From: an uncultured Acidobacteriota bacterium
GTDB lineage: Bacteria; Acidobacteriota; Blastocatellia; RBC074
Length of the DNA: 64,000 bases
Direction of reading: 5' to 3'
NCBI GenBank assembly: GCA_902825875.1
Contig: CADECP010000011.1
Span: 114,453-178,452 of the forward strand
Shown here: in pieces, positions 17,765-26,576 of the stretch
How positions within the stretch are numbered: the first letter of the stretch is position 1
Layout: each line of letters starts with the position of its first letter
Position numbers and translations under genes: made by a program
The notes under the pieces: model-generated
Databases searched by the model: none
What the model was told of the DNA's origin: nothing
What the model saw: the letters and a program-made list of their open reading frames with translations, nothing else

Positions 17765-18820
17765 ATGAAACTGAAACACACCCTGAATCTGGCTGCGATT
17801 TGCGCCGTCTGGCTGACCTTGTCAGTTGTGGCGTTCGCGCAATCGGCAAGCCCACCAAAGATCGCCATCAAAAAGACAGACCTGAATCTTGGCGAAGTCA
17901 AAAAAGGCACTGCCGCCAACTTCACGTTTGTCTTCAAAAACGACGGTTCTTCTGACCTGGAAATCAAACGAGTTGCGCCTAGCTGAGGATGCGCGGCAAG
18001 CGACTTCACCAAAGTCGTCCCTCCTGGTCAGGAGGGCAAAATCATTCTCACTGTTGCAACCGATGCGTACACCGGCCCGGTGTCGAAAACTGCTGAGGTT
18101 TACACCAACGACCCTCAAAAAGAACAGTTCACGCTGACGGTCAGCATGGTTGTGCTCAGCGATATGACTCCGCAAGGAAAGATTGTCGGTCCGTTTATCG
18201 TCGGTCCCAACAATCAGTGGAGCGCCCGTTCACCTCGCGGCATGAGCACCAATGGATTGATCAGCATCAGCAACAACACCGCTGAAGCCATCAAAATCAC
18301 CCAGATGAATCCGGGCGGCGAAGCCTTCAACGTCAAACTGCAAACGCTGGAAGAAGGCAAACGATACGCGCTGGAATTTCTCAGTTCGCCAACGCTGCCT
18401 GCGGGTTCTCACGTGCAAACAGTAAAACTGGCGACCGACAGCAAACAAATGCCGGAATTGACTGTTGATTTGCAGATTGTTGTAGTTCCGGCAGTGTCGG
18501 TCAATCCGGCCAATCTGGTGTTTGAAAATGTGCCGGTTTCCGATCCTGAAGGCGATGTGACTTACCTGAGCAAATTCGTTTGGGTAAAACTGGCGCGCGG
18601 CAACGGATTGGAAGTTAAATCCATCACGTCCGATCTGCCGTTCCTGAAGATCAAAAACGAATCCAGCAACGATTCGAACCCAACCACGCAAACCATTGTC
18701 TTGCGGGTTGGATTTAACGAAAAGCCTCCGGTGGGAACCCATTCGGGCAAGATCAAAATCGAAACGAACAATGCCGACGTCAAAGTCATTGAAGTCCCGA
18801 TCAAAATTGTCGCCAAGTAA
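17765..18820 (+). CDS. DUF1573-type exported protein with in-frame TGA (candidate selenocysteine)
   Basis: One frame of 352 codons from the ATG at 17765 (GGGAG upstream) to TAA at 18820, interrupted only by TGA at 17984-17986. Residues 1-29 are a signal peptide. The domain begins KKTDLNLGEVKKGTAANFTF. The TGA is residue 74 in RVAPS-TGA-GCAASDF, exactly where DUF1573 proteins have the first Cys of their S-C-G-C motif; the second Cys is kept. The frame and family pattern continue after it (VVPPGQEGKIILTVATD, EVYTNDPQKEQFTL) through two further Ig-like/ASPM-type domains. Two hairpins follow the TGA; the second has a GGUC loop like the E. coli fdhF SECIS. Selenocysteine insertion is the favoured reading; a nonsense mutation or sequencing error is the alternative. 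Confidence 0.75.
17984..18036 (+). promoter_or_regulatory. candidate bacterial SECIS region after the in-frame TGA
   Basis: The TGA is at 17984-17986. Hairpin 1 has CGACTT at 18001-18006 and AAGTCG at 18012-18017, with loop CACCA. Hairpin 2 has CCCTCCT at 18019-18025 and AGGAGGG at 18030-18036, seven perfect pairs with loop GGTC. The apical loop of E. coli fdhF SECIS is also GGUC, but it lies about 19 nt after UGA and here it lies about 40 nt after, at or beyond the usual range. Hairpin 1 is better placed but has no G in its loop. Confidence 0.45.
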
Positions 18821-18842
18821 TTTACTGTTCGACAAAAAGATT

Positions 18843-18884
18843 GCGGCCTGAAAAGCGATCACTCGCCTTTCAGGCCGCATCTGT
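18843..18884. terminator. bidirectional terminator between DUF1573 and radical SAM genes
   Basis: GCGGCCTGAAA at 18843-18853 pairs with TTTCAGGCCGC at 18868-18878, with an inner GCGA/TCGC stem. A T tract follows on the plus strand (18884-18888) and an A tract precedes it (18834-18838), so it can end both convergent transcripts. Confidence 0.85.
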
Positions 18885-18900
18885 TTTTACGAAAACGATT

Positions 18901-19935
18901 TCAGGCCGCCGCAGCTTTGGCTTCCAGCTTCAGCCCGGCAACTTGCACCAGCATTGGCTGTTCGCTGGTTTTGCTGAATCGGTCAACGCAAACCAAGCAA
19001 GGGTAATGCAGTTTTTCGCGTTGTTCGGGAATGGCGGCCATCGCCAATCGCTCGTGATGGACCTTGTTAATCAGCTCCATCAAATTGCTAAGCGCCTGCG
19101 GCAAACTGACCTTTTTCAAATCGCCCACCACGTCTTCGCCATCACCTTTCGCGTCGCGGTAATTTGACAACTGACAGCACAACGTCAGCCGACCTTTGTA
19201 GTCAATGTTCAGGTCGTCCATCATTAACGGCGCGCAACGAGGCAAGTAGTATTCGGTGTAAAAACCGACAGCCATTGTAATTTCATGGCGAAATCCGGAC
19301 ATCACTCGCGCCACATCGCGTTCGACTGCCCGCCATTCGTTCAAGGGCAAAATCAGGTCTTCGCCCATGTTGTGTTCGGTCGGATTTTGATGACCAAACA
19401 CCTGGCGGCGGACTTTAAGGTGCGAACCGAGTAAAGCAAATTGGTCAATTTCGTGCCGGTTGGCTTTGTTGATGGTGGTAATCAACGAAGGTTCAATGCC
19501 CACGGCCTGGCACATGGCCACGGCAGTGACGACTTCCTTGTACGAACCTTTGCCACGAATCTTGTCGTGCGTCGCTTCGGTCGCTCCGTCCAGACTGAAA
19601 CTGATTCCAGCCAGTTTGGCTTTGCGATTCGGGACGCTAATGGCTTTCAAGGTCTTTTGAAAATTCCGCGCGTTGGTCAAAAAGTGATACGTCAAACCGT
19701 GTTTGGCAATGATGTCCAGACATTCACCAAAGCGCGGATGCATGGGCGGTTCGCCGCCTGTGATGGCGATATGGTCGTAACCCAGAGGTTTGCCTTCGGT
19801 CAGGATTTTGTCCAACAGTTCCGGCGGTAAAAATAAGTCTTTGTTGTTTTCGGCTCCGCCGCGATAGATGCTGCGAAAACAGTGCGTACAATCCAGATTG
19901 CAGACGTTGTTCAGTTCGATTCCGATGCGTGGCAT
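18901..19935 (-). CDS. radical SAM protein with C-terminal Cys-rich (SPASM-like) region
   Basis: 344 residues. The [4Fe-4S] motif C-x3-C-x2-C is CNLDCTHC (12/16/19), followed by the SAM-binding [12 protein letters not shown] and [16 protein letters not shown]. The C-terminal third has six more Cys ([32 protein letters not shown]), consistent with one or two auxiliary clusters. It belongs to the broad family of peptide/protein maturases and MoaA-like enzymes. No precursor peptide gene is visible next to it. Its only close neighbour is the convergent DUF1573 gene. The 5' flank is a 435-nt gene-free stretch. Confidence 0.8.
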   Translation of the reverse strand: MPRIGIELNNVCNLDCTHCFRSIYRGGAENNKDLFLPPELLDKILTEGKPLGYDHIAITGGEPPMHPRFGECLDIIAKHGLTYHFLTNARNFQKTLKAISVPNRKAKLAGISFSLDGATEATHDKIRGKGSYKEVVTAVAMCQAVGIEPSLITTINKANRHEIDQFALLGSHLKVRRQVFGHQNPTEHNMGEDLILPLNEWRAVERDVARVMSGFRHEITMAVGFYTEYYLPRCAPLMMDDLNIDYKGRLTLCCQLSNYRDAKGDGEDVVGDLKKVSLPQALSNLMELINKVHHERLAMAAIPEQREKLHYPCLVCVDRFSKTSEQPMLVQVAGLKLEAKAAAA

Positions 19936-20087
19936 AAAACGGATTTCCCCAGTTTGAATGCGGTTTGGTGTTGGGATATTTACGCTGCGAATTTGTTTGG
20001 ATGGGACAATCGAATGCTTCGGCAGCGAGCGCGGATTCTACAATGCGAGTCCGGCAAAAAGCGAACGCGAAGTTTGCGGATTTTCCT

Positions 20088-20113
20088 GCAATAAGAGCCA
20101 ATCAGCTTATTGC
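20088..20113. repeat. perfect 8-bp hairpin
   Basis: GCAATAAG at 20088-20095 and CTTATTGC at 20106-20113 with a 10-nt loop. On the plus strand it is followed by GGCTTTT, a weak terminator-like tail, but no plus-strand gene ends here. Confidence 0.5.
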
Positions 20114-20151
20114 GGCTTTTCGCAGCGTTAGGCTATGATGGCGCGCCTTAA

Positions 20152-20181
20152 CGACGGACGGGTTTGGTGAGCCGTCTGTCG
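20152..20181 (+). promoter_or_regulatory. 10-bp hairpin in the leader of the ECF sigma gene
   Basis: CGACGGACGG at 20152-20161 pairs with CCGTCTGTCG at 20172-20181 with one G-T wobble; the loop is 10 nt. It lies about 190 nt upstream of the GTG start, in a long 5' leader. Confidence 0.5.
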
Positions 20182-20370
20182 CTTCAAACTCACATCAGAC
20201 CGCGAATGCCGGTCGAGATTAAATTTGATCCGTAGAGAGCAACCGCACTTTTTAGAGCGGCATCACAGAAACCGACGAGCTGCGACGGAGTTCTTTAAGC
20301 ATATCTTCAACGCCGCGCCGCCAATCCTGATGACATCTGTGGTGCCTGCTTCCGGGGGCAACCGAACAGC

Positions 20371-20937
20371 GTGACAGCGAATGGGATATACAATGCCAAG
20401 GGCGATTTCGACTTGGCACAGGCGTCATCGCGTGGAGACATTAAAGCCTTTGAGACGCTTTACGAGCGTCACAATCGCCGCGTTTACAGTTTGTGCTTGC
20501 GCATGCTGGCCAACGCGACAGAGGCCGAAGACCTGACGCAGGAAGTCTTCATTCAGCTCTTCCGCAAGATTGGCAGTTTTCGCGGTGAATCCGCCTTCAC
20601 GACGTGGTTGCATCGCATGACGGTTAATCACGTTTTGATGCACTTCCGCAAACGCGGCGTGAAGTACGAAAAAACGACCGAGGAAGGCGAGATTGGAGAG
20701 TTACAGGACATCATTCAATCGGTTGTCGAGCGTCCGCGCCACGTTGACCGATTGTCGCTGGACAAGGCCATTCGGGAATTGCCACGTGGGTATCGAACGG
20801 TGTTTGTCCTGCACGATGTCGAAGGCTTCGAGCACGAGGAAATCGCCAAAATGCTTGGAGTCAGTGTCGGAACCTCGAAATCGCAACTTCATAAAGCCCG
20901 AATGAAGCTACGCGATTTGCTGAACAAAAAGGCGTGA
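20371..20937 (+). CDS. ECF (RpoE-type) sigma factor
   Basis: 188 residues; the start is a GTG at 20371 with no strong ribosome site. Region 2 is complete ([57 protein letters not shown]). Region 4 is complete ([40 protein letters not shown]). The pattern is the classic RpoE group, directing polymerase to stress or envelope promoters. A zf-HC2 anti-sigma gene follows at 110 nt, the usual arrangement. Confidence 0.92.
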   Translation: MTANGIYNAKGDFDLAQASSRGDIKAFETLYERHNRRVYSLCLRMLANATEAEDLTQEVFIQLFRKIGSFRGESAFTTWLHRMTVNHVLMHFRKRGVKYEKTTEEGEIGELQDIIQSVVERPRHVDRLSLDKAIRELPRGYRTVFVLHDVEGFEHEEIAKMLGVSVGTSKSQLHKARMKLRDLLNKKA

Positions 20938-21047
20938 CTCGTCAGTCGTCAATTGCCGGTTTTTATCAATCCTCACAAGATTCACGCTACACGGGTAGCC
21001 ACTGGCAATTGCGATAAAAGGTAAGTAGCAACAGAGAGGGAAGTTGT

Positions 21048-21743
21048 ATGGAATGCCGAGCAGTAATCGAGTCGTTGTCTGACTTTCTGGACGGTCAAGG
21101 GATCTGGAATTCAGAAAACGAAAAAAGCTCAATTGAAGAACATCTGGACGCTTGCCCCGCCTGCCAGAGCCTGAAACTGGAATTAACTGAAATCAAAACC
21201 GCAGCCCGTGAATTGCCGTTGCATACTCCGCCACAAGCAATTTGGGTTCGCATCGCCAACACGCTCGAAGCGGAACTACCCGCCTCCGAACGCAAAACGC
21301 GAGAAGAATTCCCGAAAGAAACGTGGTGGGAACGGTTCAAGGCTCGCCAATTCACGTTTTCGCTGCCACAAATGGCCGGAGCAGGCGCTCTGGCGGTCGC
21401 CGTGGTCGTTACGGGTATTTACGGACTTTCTGGCCGTACGCCCAACTCCGATCCGACTCGATTGAGTTTGACCGGAGTTCAATCGGCTCTGCTGCCCGAC
21501 GAAGCTCAAATTCGCGCGGAACTCAATCGGCGTATCGCCGAAGTCAACAAGCTCAAAGCGAATTGGAATTCACAATTACGCAGCGAGTTTGATACGCGGC
21601 TGACTCAAATCGAACAGTCACTGGAACAATGCCGGACGGCTCTTCGCGCCAATCCGAACGATCAATCTCAACAGCAACAGTTGCGCAAGCTGTACGAAGA
21701 AGAGCGGCAGTTGCTGGAAAACGCTGAGCGATCGAAGCAGTAA
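21048..21743 (+). CDS. membrane anti-sigma factor with zf-HC2 domain
   Basis: 231 residues; GAGGGAAG precedes the ATG. The ZAS zinc-binding motif is H-x3-C-x2-C (HLDACPAC, His32, Cys36, Cys39) with Cys3 as a further ligand. A membrane segment lies at ~109-127 (MAGAGALAVAVVVTGIYGLS). The periplasmic part is a charged coiled coil (EAQIRAELNRRIAEVNKLKA, LRKLYEEERQLLENAERS). It should hold the adjacent sigma factor until a signal releases it. Confidence 0.9.
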   Translation: MECRAVIESLSDFLDGQGIWNSENEKSSIEEHLDACPACQSLKLELTEIKTAARELPLHTPPQAIWVRIANTLEAELPASERKTREEFPKETWWERFKARQFTFSLPQMAGAGALAVAVVVTGIYGLSGRTPNSDPTRLSLTGVQSALLPDEAQIRAELNRRIAEVNKLKANWNSQLRSEFDTRLTQIEQSLEQCRTALRANPNDQSQQQQLRKLYEEERQLLENAERSKQ

Positions 21744-21762
21744 CAGATCGCTGAATCTGTCG

Positions 21763-21801
21763 GATCAGCGCCGCCGCACAATCTACGCGGCGGCGCTGAT
21801 C
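21763..21801 (+). terminator. 15-bp perfect hairpin after the anti-sigma gene
   Basis: GATCAGCGCCGCCGC at 21763-21777 pairs exactly with 21787-21801; loop of 9 nt. It starts 20 nt after the stop codon. No T tract follows, so termination would need other factors, or the structure may protect the mRNA end. Confidence 0.6.
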
Positions 21802-21856
21802 TCAAACGGAGCGCCAAGTTCTCAGGCTGTTCGCCACCGGCTCCGTGCAAGTTTCA

Positions 21857-23365
21857 ATGACTCCCAGCCCAATCACCAATCCCCGAACAAGTTTCGACCG
21901 TCTGGCAGCCGTTGAAGCCGAAAATTCGTTTGCCCGTTTGGCCAATCGGGCGATTTCTCTCTTTCTGATTCTTTTCGCGCTTTCGATTCCACATTCCATT
22001 GCCGCATCGCAAATCAGTCTGGGGCTTGGATTGATTGCCTGGTTGTTGCGCGATCTGGCGCTGCGTAAGTTTCACATTGCGCGAACGCCTATGGATTCGC
22101 CGCTTACCTGGTTCATCGGATTGACTATGCTGTCGTCGGTCTTTTCGATGGAACCCGACATCAGCTTGACCAAACTGAAAACACTGGTGCTGTTTGCCGC
22201 GGTGTATCTGCTGGCGACAAACCTGAAAGCCAATGGCGTAAAACTTCTAACCGGGTTGCTGATAGTTTCGGCGTTGTGCGGAGTCGGATTCAGCTTTGTT
22301 GAAAAAATCATCGGGCGCGGAATGGTCATCGCTTCCATCGAAACCGACAGCCCATTGGCCGCAAGTTCCCTGCAACCCGGCGATGTGATTTGGATGATTG
22401 CCCGCAAACGAATTGCTTCGCCCGAAGCCGCCGCTGCCGTCGTTCGCCAGCATCGTTCCGGCGAAACACTGGAGCTTGAAGCCTTGCACGCGGGCGACCC
22501 TGTTCCCGCATCGCTGATCGTCACCGATGAACTCAAAGCCAAATCGAATCCTCTTGGAATTACCGCCAACGGCAGCAGCCGCCAATTTCGAGTCTCAGGA
22601 TTTTCGCGCCAGTTTTTGACCTACGCCGAACAAATGCAGATTTTGGCTTTGCTGGCTTATGGCGGATTGTTGGCTGGCCTGTTGAACTGGCGACTACCTC
22701 AAAATCGAAACTGGCTGTTTCTCTGCTCTGGTTTGTTCGTATTGTTTGGTTTGGCGTTGGTGTTGACGGCTTCGCGAGCGGTGATTGCATCTTTTATCGT
22801 GACGCTGCTGATCGTTTCGCTCAGCGCAGGTCGTCGAACCGTCATGATCGGGTTGATTGCAGCCTCACTGCTCGGAGCCTTGGGCATATTCGTAGTGACT
22901 TCAGCTCGCCAGCAAGTCGTGACCAGTTTCAAAGACGACAGCACAATTCGCCGCATCGGTTATATGCAAGCTGGCTTGAAAGTGATTCCTCAACATCCAT
23001 TGCTGGGCATTGGCATGGATTCGCACAAACTGCATTGGCAGAAACTCGGCTTCCCCGGCGATTACGTCACTCACACGCACTCCACGCCGATCCAAATTGC
23101 AATGGACAGAGGCGTGCCCGCTCTGGTTTGTTACGGCTGGTGGATTGCCGTTTTGCTGATTGCCGCTTACAAGGATTTCAAACAAAAAAGCCGACCTGAA
23201 AACCAGATCGGCCTTTTCTACTCAAGCCTGCCGCTTGGCGCGTTTGCGGCAATCATCGGGTTCACGCTTAGCTCGCTGACCAATTACAACTTCGGCGACT
23301 CCGAAGCCTTGACCATGCTGCTGTTCGTCGTCGGGTTGTTTCTAGCCAACTCATCGCGCCATTGA
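21857..23365 (+). CDS. O-antigen ligase-like membrane protein with embedded PDZ domain
   Basis: About 502 residues from the ATG at 21857; a GTG at 21845 adds four. About ten membrane segments. The C-terminal half carries the Wzy_C/O-antigen-ligase pattern: LALVLTASRAVIASFIVTLL and a periplasmic loop with GYMQAGLKVIPQHPLLGIGM and YVTHTHSTPIQIAMDRGVPA. Between the first membrane block and the second, residues ~155-230 form a PDZ-like domain (ASIETDSPLAASSLQPGDVI, ASPEAAAAVVRQHRSGETLE). Ligases of this family join O-antigen or other polymers to lipid A-core or to proteins. The PDZ insert is not part of the usual family layout. Confidence 0.8.
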   Translation: MTPSPITNPRTSFDRLAAVEAENSFARLANRAISLFLILFALSIPHSIAASQISLGLGLIAWLLRDLALRKFHIARTPMDSPLTWFIGLTMLSSVFSMEPDISLTKLKTLVLFAAVYLLATNLKANGVKLLTGLLIVSALCGVGFSFVEKIIGRGMVIASIETDSPLAASSLQPGDVIWMIARKRIASPEAAAAVVRQHRSGETLELEALHAGDPVPASLIVTDELKAKSNPLGITANGSSRQFRVSGFSRQFLTYAEQMQILALLAYGGLLAGLLNWRLPQNRNWLFLCSGLFVLFGLALVLTASRAVIASFIVTLLIVSLSAGRRTVMIGLIAASLLGALGIFVVTSARQQVVTSFKDDSTIRRIGYMQAGLKVIPQHPLLGIGMDSHKLHWQKLGFPGDYVTHTHSTPIQIAMDRGVPALVCYGWWIAVLLIAAYKDFKQKSRPENQIGLFYSSLPLGAFAAIIGFTLSSLTNYNFGDSEALTMLLFVVGLFLANSSRH

Positions 23366-23533
23366 ACTGTGGCAATTTCAAGCCACCGAACAAAATTTGG
23401 AAAACTGCCACAGCCCGCCAGCCTTCTCCCTGTCAAACGCCGTACATTCGCCATCGCTCGTCAGGTTCGTTGCCGAGTCATTCCAGCGGAATGCCCTTCG
23501 CCCAATACATGTACTGAACCAAGGAGGCTGACC

Positions 23534-24337
23534 ATGCTTGTAAAATCTTTCATGCTGATCCTGTTGCTGAGCTTGTCCGTTTCTGAACCGGTTGGCGGGA
23601 TGTTCACATCACACGCTAAGCACGGTGCTCAGCAGAAAAAGAATGAACCTGCTTACTCCAAAGAGCAGCAAGAAAAGTTACGCCAAGCTGAAAAGGCGGC
23701 TGACCATTTCGTCAAACGCTGGCGCGAAACGCTCGACCTGAACATTCTGTTCGATGAACTGTATGTTACCGATCCCGCCCGCCGGCAACGCAACCTTCTA
23801 TTGTTTTGCGATGTGTATGTGTTTATGAATCCTGAACGCGGTTGTCGGGAGTTGATCGGTAAGGTTGAAAACGAAACACTGAAACGAGGTTTCTTTGGCT
23901 TTTGGAATTTGGTTTATATGCAAGCTGATTACGATCTCGCCTTTAGCAAACCGGAAGCTTACGACTCACCCACACCACCAGGTTTTGAAATACTGGAAGA
24001 AGAATTTGAAGCGGTTGAGAAAAAATATGGAGAATCAGGCCCCCGACGCGGTCAAATCAGGCAGTTTGTTCTGGACATAACCAGCTCTTACGAAAAGATG
24101 AACGCACTTTATCGTCGGAACATTTCACTGGAAATGTTCACTTCTGCCCGCTACAAAGAAAATTATCAGCGCGAATACGCCAGAGACGATAACTCGGAAA
24201 TCCTGACGGAAGACTTAAACAGGTTTTCTCTCAAACCTGGCGAAGTTGTTTATCGAGTGAAACGAGGAGAGTTTTACCTATTCCTTGTCGAAGAAGCCGG
24301 ACAATTCAAAGTGCTGACGATTGGGTATGAACTTTGA
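23534..24337 (+). CDS. exported hypothetical protein
   Basis: 267 residues from the ATG at 23534, preceded by AAGGAGG at 6 nt. A longer in-frame extension upstream has no ribosome site and Arg/Pro-rich noise. The N-terminal ~22 residues are a signal peptide (MLVKSFMLILLLSLSVSEPV). The mature protein is charged and helical (QEKLRQAEKAADHFVKRWRE, LDLNILFDELYVTDPARRQR, LEEEFEAVEKKYGESGPRRG) and ends in beta-rich VVYRVKRGEFYLFLVEEAGQ. No family recognised. Confidence 0.7.
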   Translation: MLVKSFMLILLLSLSVSEPVGGMFTSHAKHGAQQKKNEPAYSKEQQEKLRQAEKAADHFVKRWRETLDLNILFDELYVTDPARRQRNLLLFCDVYVFMNPERGCRELIGKVENETLKRGFFGFWNLVYMQADYDLAFSKPEAYDSPTPPGFEILEEEFEAVEKKYGESGPRRGQIRQFVLDITSSYEKMNALYRRNISLEMFTSARYKENYQREYARDDNSEILTEDLNRFSLKPGEVVYRVKRGEFYLFLVEEAGQFKVLTIGYEL

Positions 24338-24390
24338 GCGCCCGGCTTCTGATCCTCTTCCCTTTTGCAATCGGTGGCCAATCACAAAAG

Positions 24391-25461
24391 TTAGTTGCCT
24401 TTCTTGGCTGAACCATGCGGCGCGGCTTTGTAATGTTCGCGCAACAAATCCGCGCCGAAATCGCCGTTGAAATCTCGCCAGACGGAGTGAATGTGATTGC
24501 CGTCGTTTTGTGTGTTGTCGTATTCGATCAAAAACGTCGGCCCCTGCAAACGGTAATAATGCAGATCGCCTTTGTTCATTCCGCCCGCCCAGGCGAAAAA
24601 GATTTTGTCCATTCCTGCGCCTTTCAACTTCGAGCGGCGTTCAGCAGCAACGTCATCCAGCATTCTGCCCAAATACACGTCCAGCAATTGCGTGAACAAT
24701 TCTTTTTGCTGTTTGGTGAGCTGGCCGTAACCGATGCCTTCGGGTTTCAACGGATCAACCTTCAGCTTGTTGGCCGTTAAAATGTCGGCTGGAGCTTTGG
24801 CATCGAAAATGGCGACGGCTTTCTGTTTGTCGTCCAGCGAAGCAACCAGCGCGCGGCCTTTGTCTTCTTCGCCAGCCAGAACGCGCAAACCTTTGTGTGC
24901 GCCAACGCGAACTTCTGCCGGATTCGTGCCCATAAACGCCGGTGAGTTGGCGATCAATTCGCCTTTGACGACGGTGAAGTTCAACGACATGTGATGACCT
25001 TCAAAGCTCCAAGCCCAACGATCTTTAGCGCCCGGCGTGCCGTAAATGCCAACGTGATACAACTCAGGATCGCGCGGCCAGGTGCGTTTCGGCCCTTCGA
25101 TTTCGCGCAGAATCGGCTCCAGCCCGATGATCGAAGTCGCTTTCTGATAACCGGCGGCGCTCAGCCCGGAGCGCAAAAAATCCATCGCCAGCTTGCGCTG
25201 AGCTTCGGTCATTTCTTTCAGCGGCAAACCTTTGCGTTCGTTGCGCGGCACGAAAAACCACTCCGTGCGTTTGTCGCTGTCGAACTCGAAATGAGCTTTC
25301 GCCTTTTGATCGGCATTCAAGGCCGCCAAAAACTTGTTGGCGCTGTCGGCCATCGCCGCGGCGGCTCGCATCTTGGCGATGGTTCCAACCAGCGAATGCC
25401 CGACGATCAACACGACGACCAAAGAAGACAGAACCAGCGCTGCCAGCCTGAACGATTTCAT
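24391..25461 (-). CDS. DUF3500 domain protein
   Basis: 356 residues; GGAGG precedes the ATG at 8 nt. An N-terminal membrane anchor or signal (ALVLSSLVVVLIVGHSLVG) precedes a DUF3500 pattern: FLAALNADQKAKAHFEFDSD, RTEWFFVPRNERKGLPLKEM, DPELYHVGIYGTPG, WSFEGHHMSLNFTVVKGEL. It is likely periplasmic. DUF3500 proteins have no proven biochemical role. The downstream copies of Gly/His (DGNHIHSVWRDFNGDFG) are part of the family signature. Confidence 0.85.
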   Translation of the reverse strand: MKSFRLAALVLSSLVVVLIVGHSLVGTIAKMRAAAAMADSANKFLAALNADQKAKAHFEFDSDKRTEWFFVPRNERKGLPLKEMTEAQRKLAMDFLRSGLSAAGYQKATSIIGLEPILREIEGPKRTWPRDPELYHVGIYGTPGAKDRWAWSFEGHHMSLNFTVVKGELIANSPAFMGTNPAEVRVGAHKGLRVLAGEEDKGRALVASLDDKQKAVAIFDAKAPADILTANKLKVDPLKPEGIGYGQLTKQQKELFTQLLDVYLGRMLDDVAAERRSKLKGAGMDKIFFAWAGGMNKGDLHYYRLQGPTFLIEYDNTQNDGNHIHSVWRDFNGDFGADLLREHYKAAPHGSAKKGN

Positions 25462-25643
25462 AACCTAAGCCTCCGAAAAATGAAGTTGAATGTGCGGAAT
25501 CTGCCGTGACATCGGCGAACGCAATGTAGTCCGGTTGGTAAAACCAGTCAATCAAGCTATTGAAAAAGATGCGCGCCGGTTGCATTCTCTTGGCCGTCGT
25601 AACTCTCACATCAACCCAATCGCAACCATAAGGAGAATTCGAA

Positions 25644-26576
25644 ATGCGTTCGATCAGTCTGTTTTTCTGTCTGGCAATCTGGCTGTGCGCGGCGGCGATG
25701 ACGCTGGCGCAGGACAATCCGTTTTTAGGCAAATGGAACCTCACCGGCGTAGGCCAGTACAAAAATCAGGTTTACTGGCTGGAAGTGAAAATGGAAGACG
25801 GCAAGCTCACCGGCTACTTTTTGAACCGCAGCGGCAGCGTTTTGAAACTGCCTGAAATCAAAATCGAAAACGATCAACTGACCTTTTCGCCAGCCGGTCG
25901 CCCCAACGCCCCCAAAGCCGTTCACACCGCCAAAGTCGAAGAAGGCCGGTTGCTGGGAATGCTTACGATTGGCGAACAGCAAATTCCCTGGCTGGGCGAA
26001 CGGCCTCCGCAATGGGCGAACTCCGACACCAACGCCAAGCATAAATTCGGCACGCCAGTGGTGTTGTTTGACGGCAAGTCGCTGGAACATTGGCAAGGCC
26101 AGGTCAAAGACAAGGAACTCGGCTGGTCAATCGAGAACGGCGCGATGACCAATCAGCCGCACGCCAACAATCTGGTCAGCCGCCATTATTTCGAGAACTT
26201 CAAGATTCAGTGCGAATACAAAGTCGAACCGAAGAGCAATAGCGGCATTTTCCTGCGCGGACGTTATGAATTGCAGGTGCTGGACGATGCAGGCAAGGAG
26301 CCGGAAATTCACGGCCACATGGCGCTGTACAGTCGCGTAGCTCCGAAAGTGAACGCCAGTTTGGGCGTCGGTCAGTGGCAAATGATGGAAGCAATCATCG
26401 TCGGCAACAAACTTTCTGTCTGGCTGAACGGCAAAAAGGTTCACGACAACATCACAATTGAAGGCATCACAGGCGGCGCGCTCGACAACAACGAAGCCGC
26501 TCCGGGGCCGATTATGATTCAGGGCGATCACGAAAAAATCACCTATCGTAAAATCGTCGTTACGCCGATCAGATGA
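25644..26576 (+). CDS. exported DUF1080 (3-keto-disaccharide hydrolase-like) protein
   Basis: 310 residues; AAGGAG precedes the ATG at 8 nt. A signal peptide ends at MTLAQDN. Residues ~130-308 form the DUF1080 concanavalin-like domain: PVVLFDGKSLEHWQGQ, NLVSRHYFENFKIQCEYKVE, SNSGIFLRGRYELQVLDDAG, WLNGKKVHDNITIEG, PIMIQGDHEKITYRKI. The N-terminal ~110 residues are a separate beta-rich domain. DUF1080 enzymes hydrolyse 3-keto-glycosides in sugar catabolism. The stop overlaps the next start (ATGA). Confidence 0.88.
   Translation: MRSISLFFCLAIWLCAAAMTLAQDNPFLGKWNLTGVGQYKNQVYWLEVKMEDGKLTGYFLNRSGSVLKLPEIKIENDQLTFSPAGRPNAPKAVHTAKVEEGRLLGMLTIGEQQIPWLGERPPQWANSDTNAKHKFGTPVVLFDGKSLEHWQGQVKDKELGWSIENGAMTNQPHANNLVSRHYFENFKIQCEYKVEPKSNSGIFLRGRYELQVLDDAGKEPEIHGHMALYSRVAPKVNASLGVGQWQMMEAIIVGNKLSVWLNGKKVHDNITIEGITGGALDNNEAAPGPIMIQGDHEKITYRKIVVTPIR

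Larger units (their letters stand above)
19936..20370. other. gene-free region with structured DNA upstream of the ECF sigma gene
   Basis: 435 nt without a supportable gene. It holds the divergent promoter space for the radical SAM gene and the sigma factor. Two hairpins stand out and are listed separately (20088-20113 and 20152-20181). The remaining ~190 nt up to the GTG start carry no recognised riboswitch or RNA family. Confidence 0.6.

Noticed and set aside
17765..18820. Two separate genes, 17765-17986 and 18080-18820, or a frameshifted pseudogene
   Set aside because: Both parts are in the same frame with only the TGA between; the codons between TGA and 18080 complete the DUF1573 pattern, so one gene with a recoded codon fits better.
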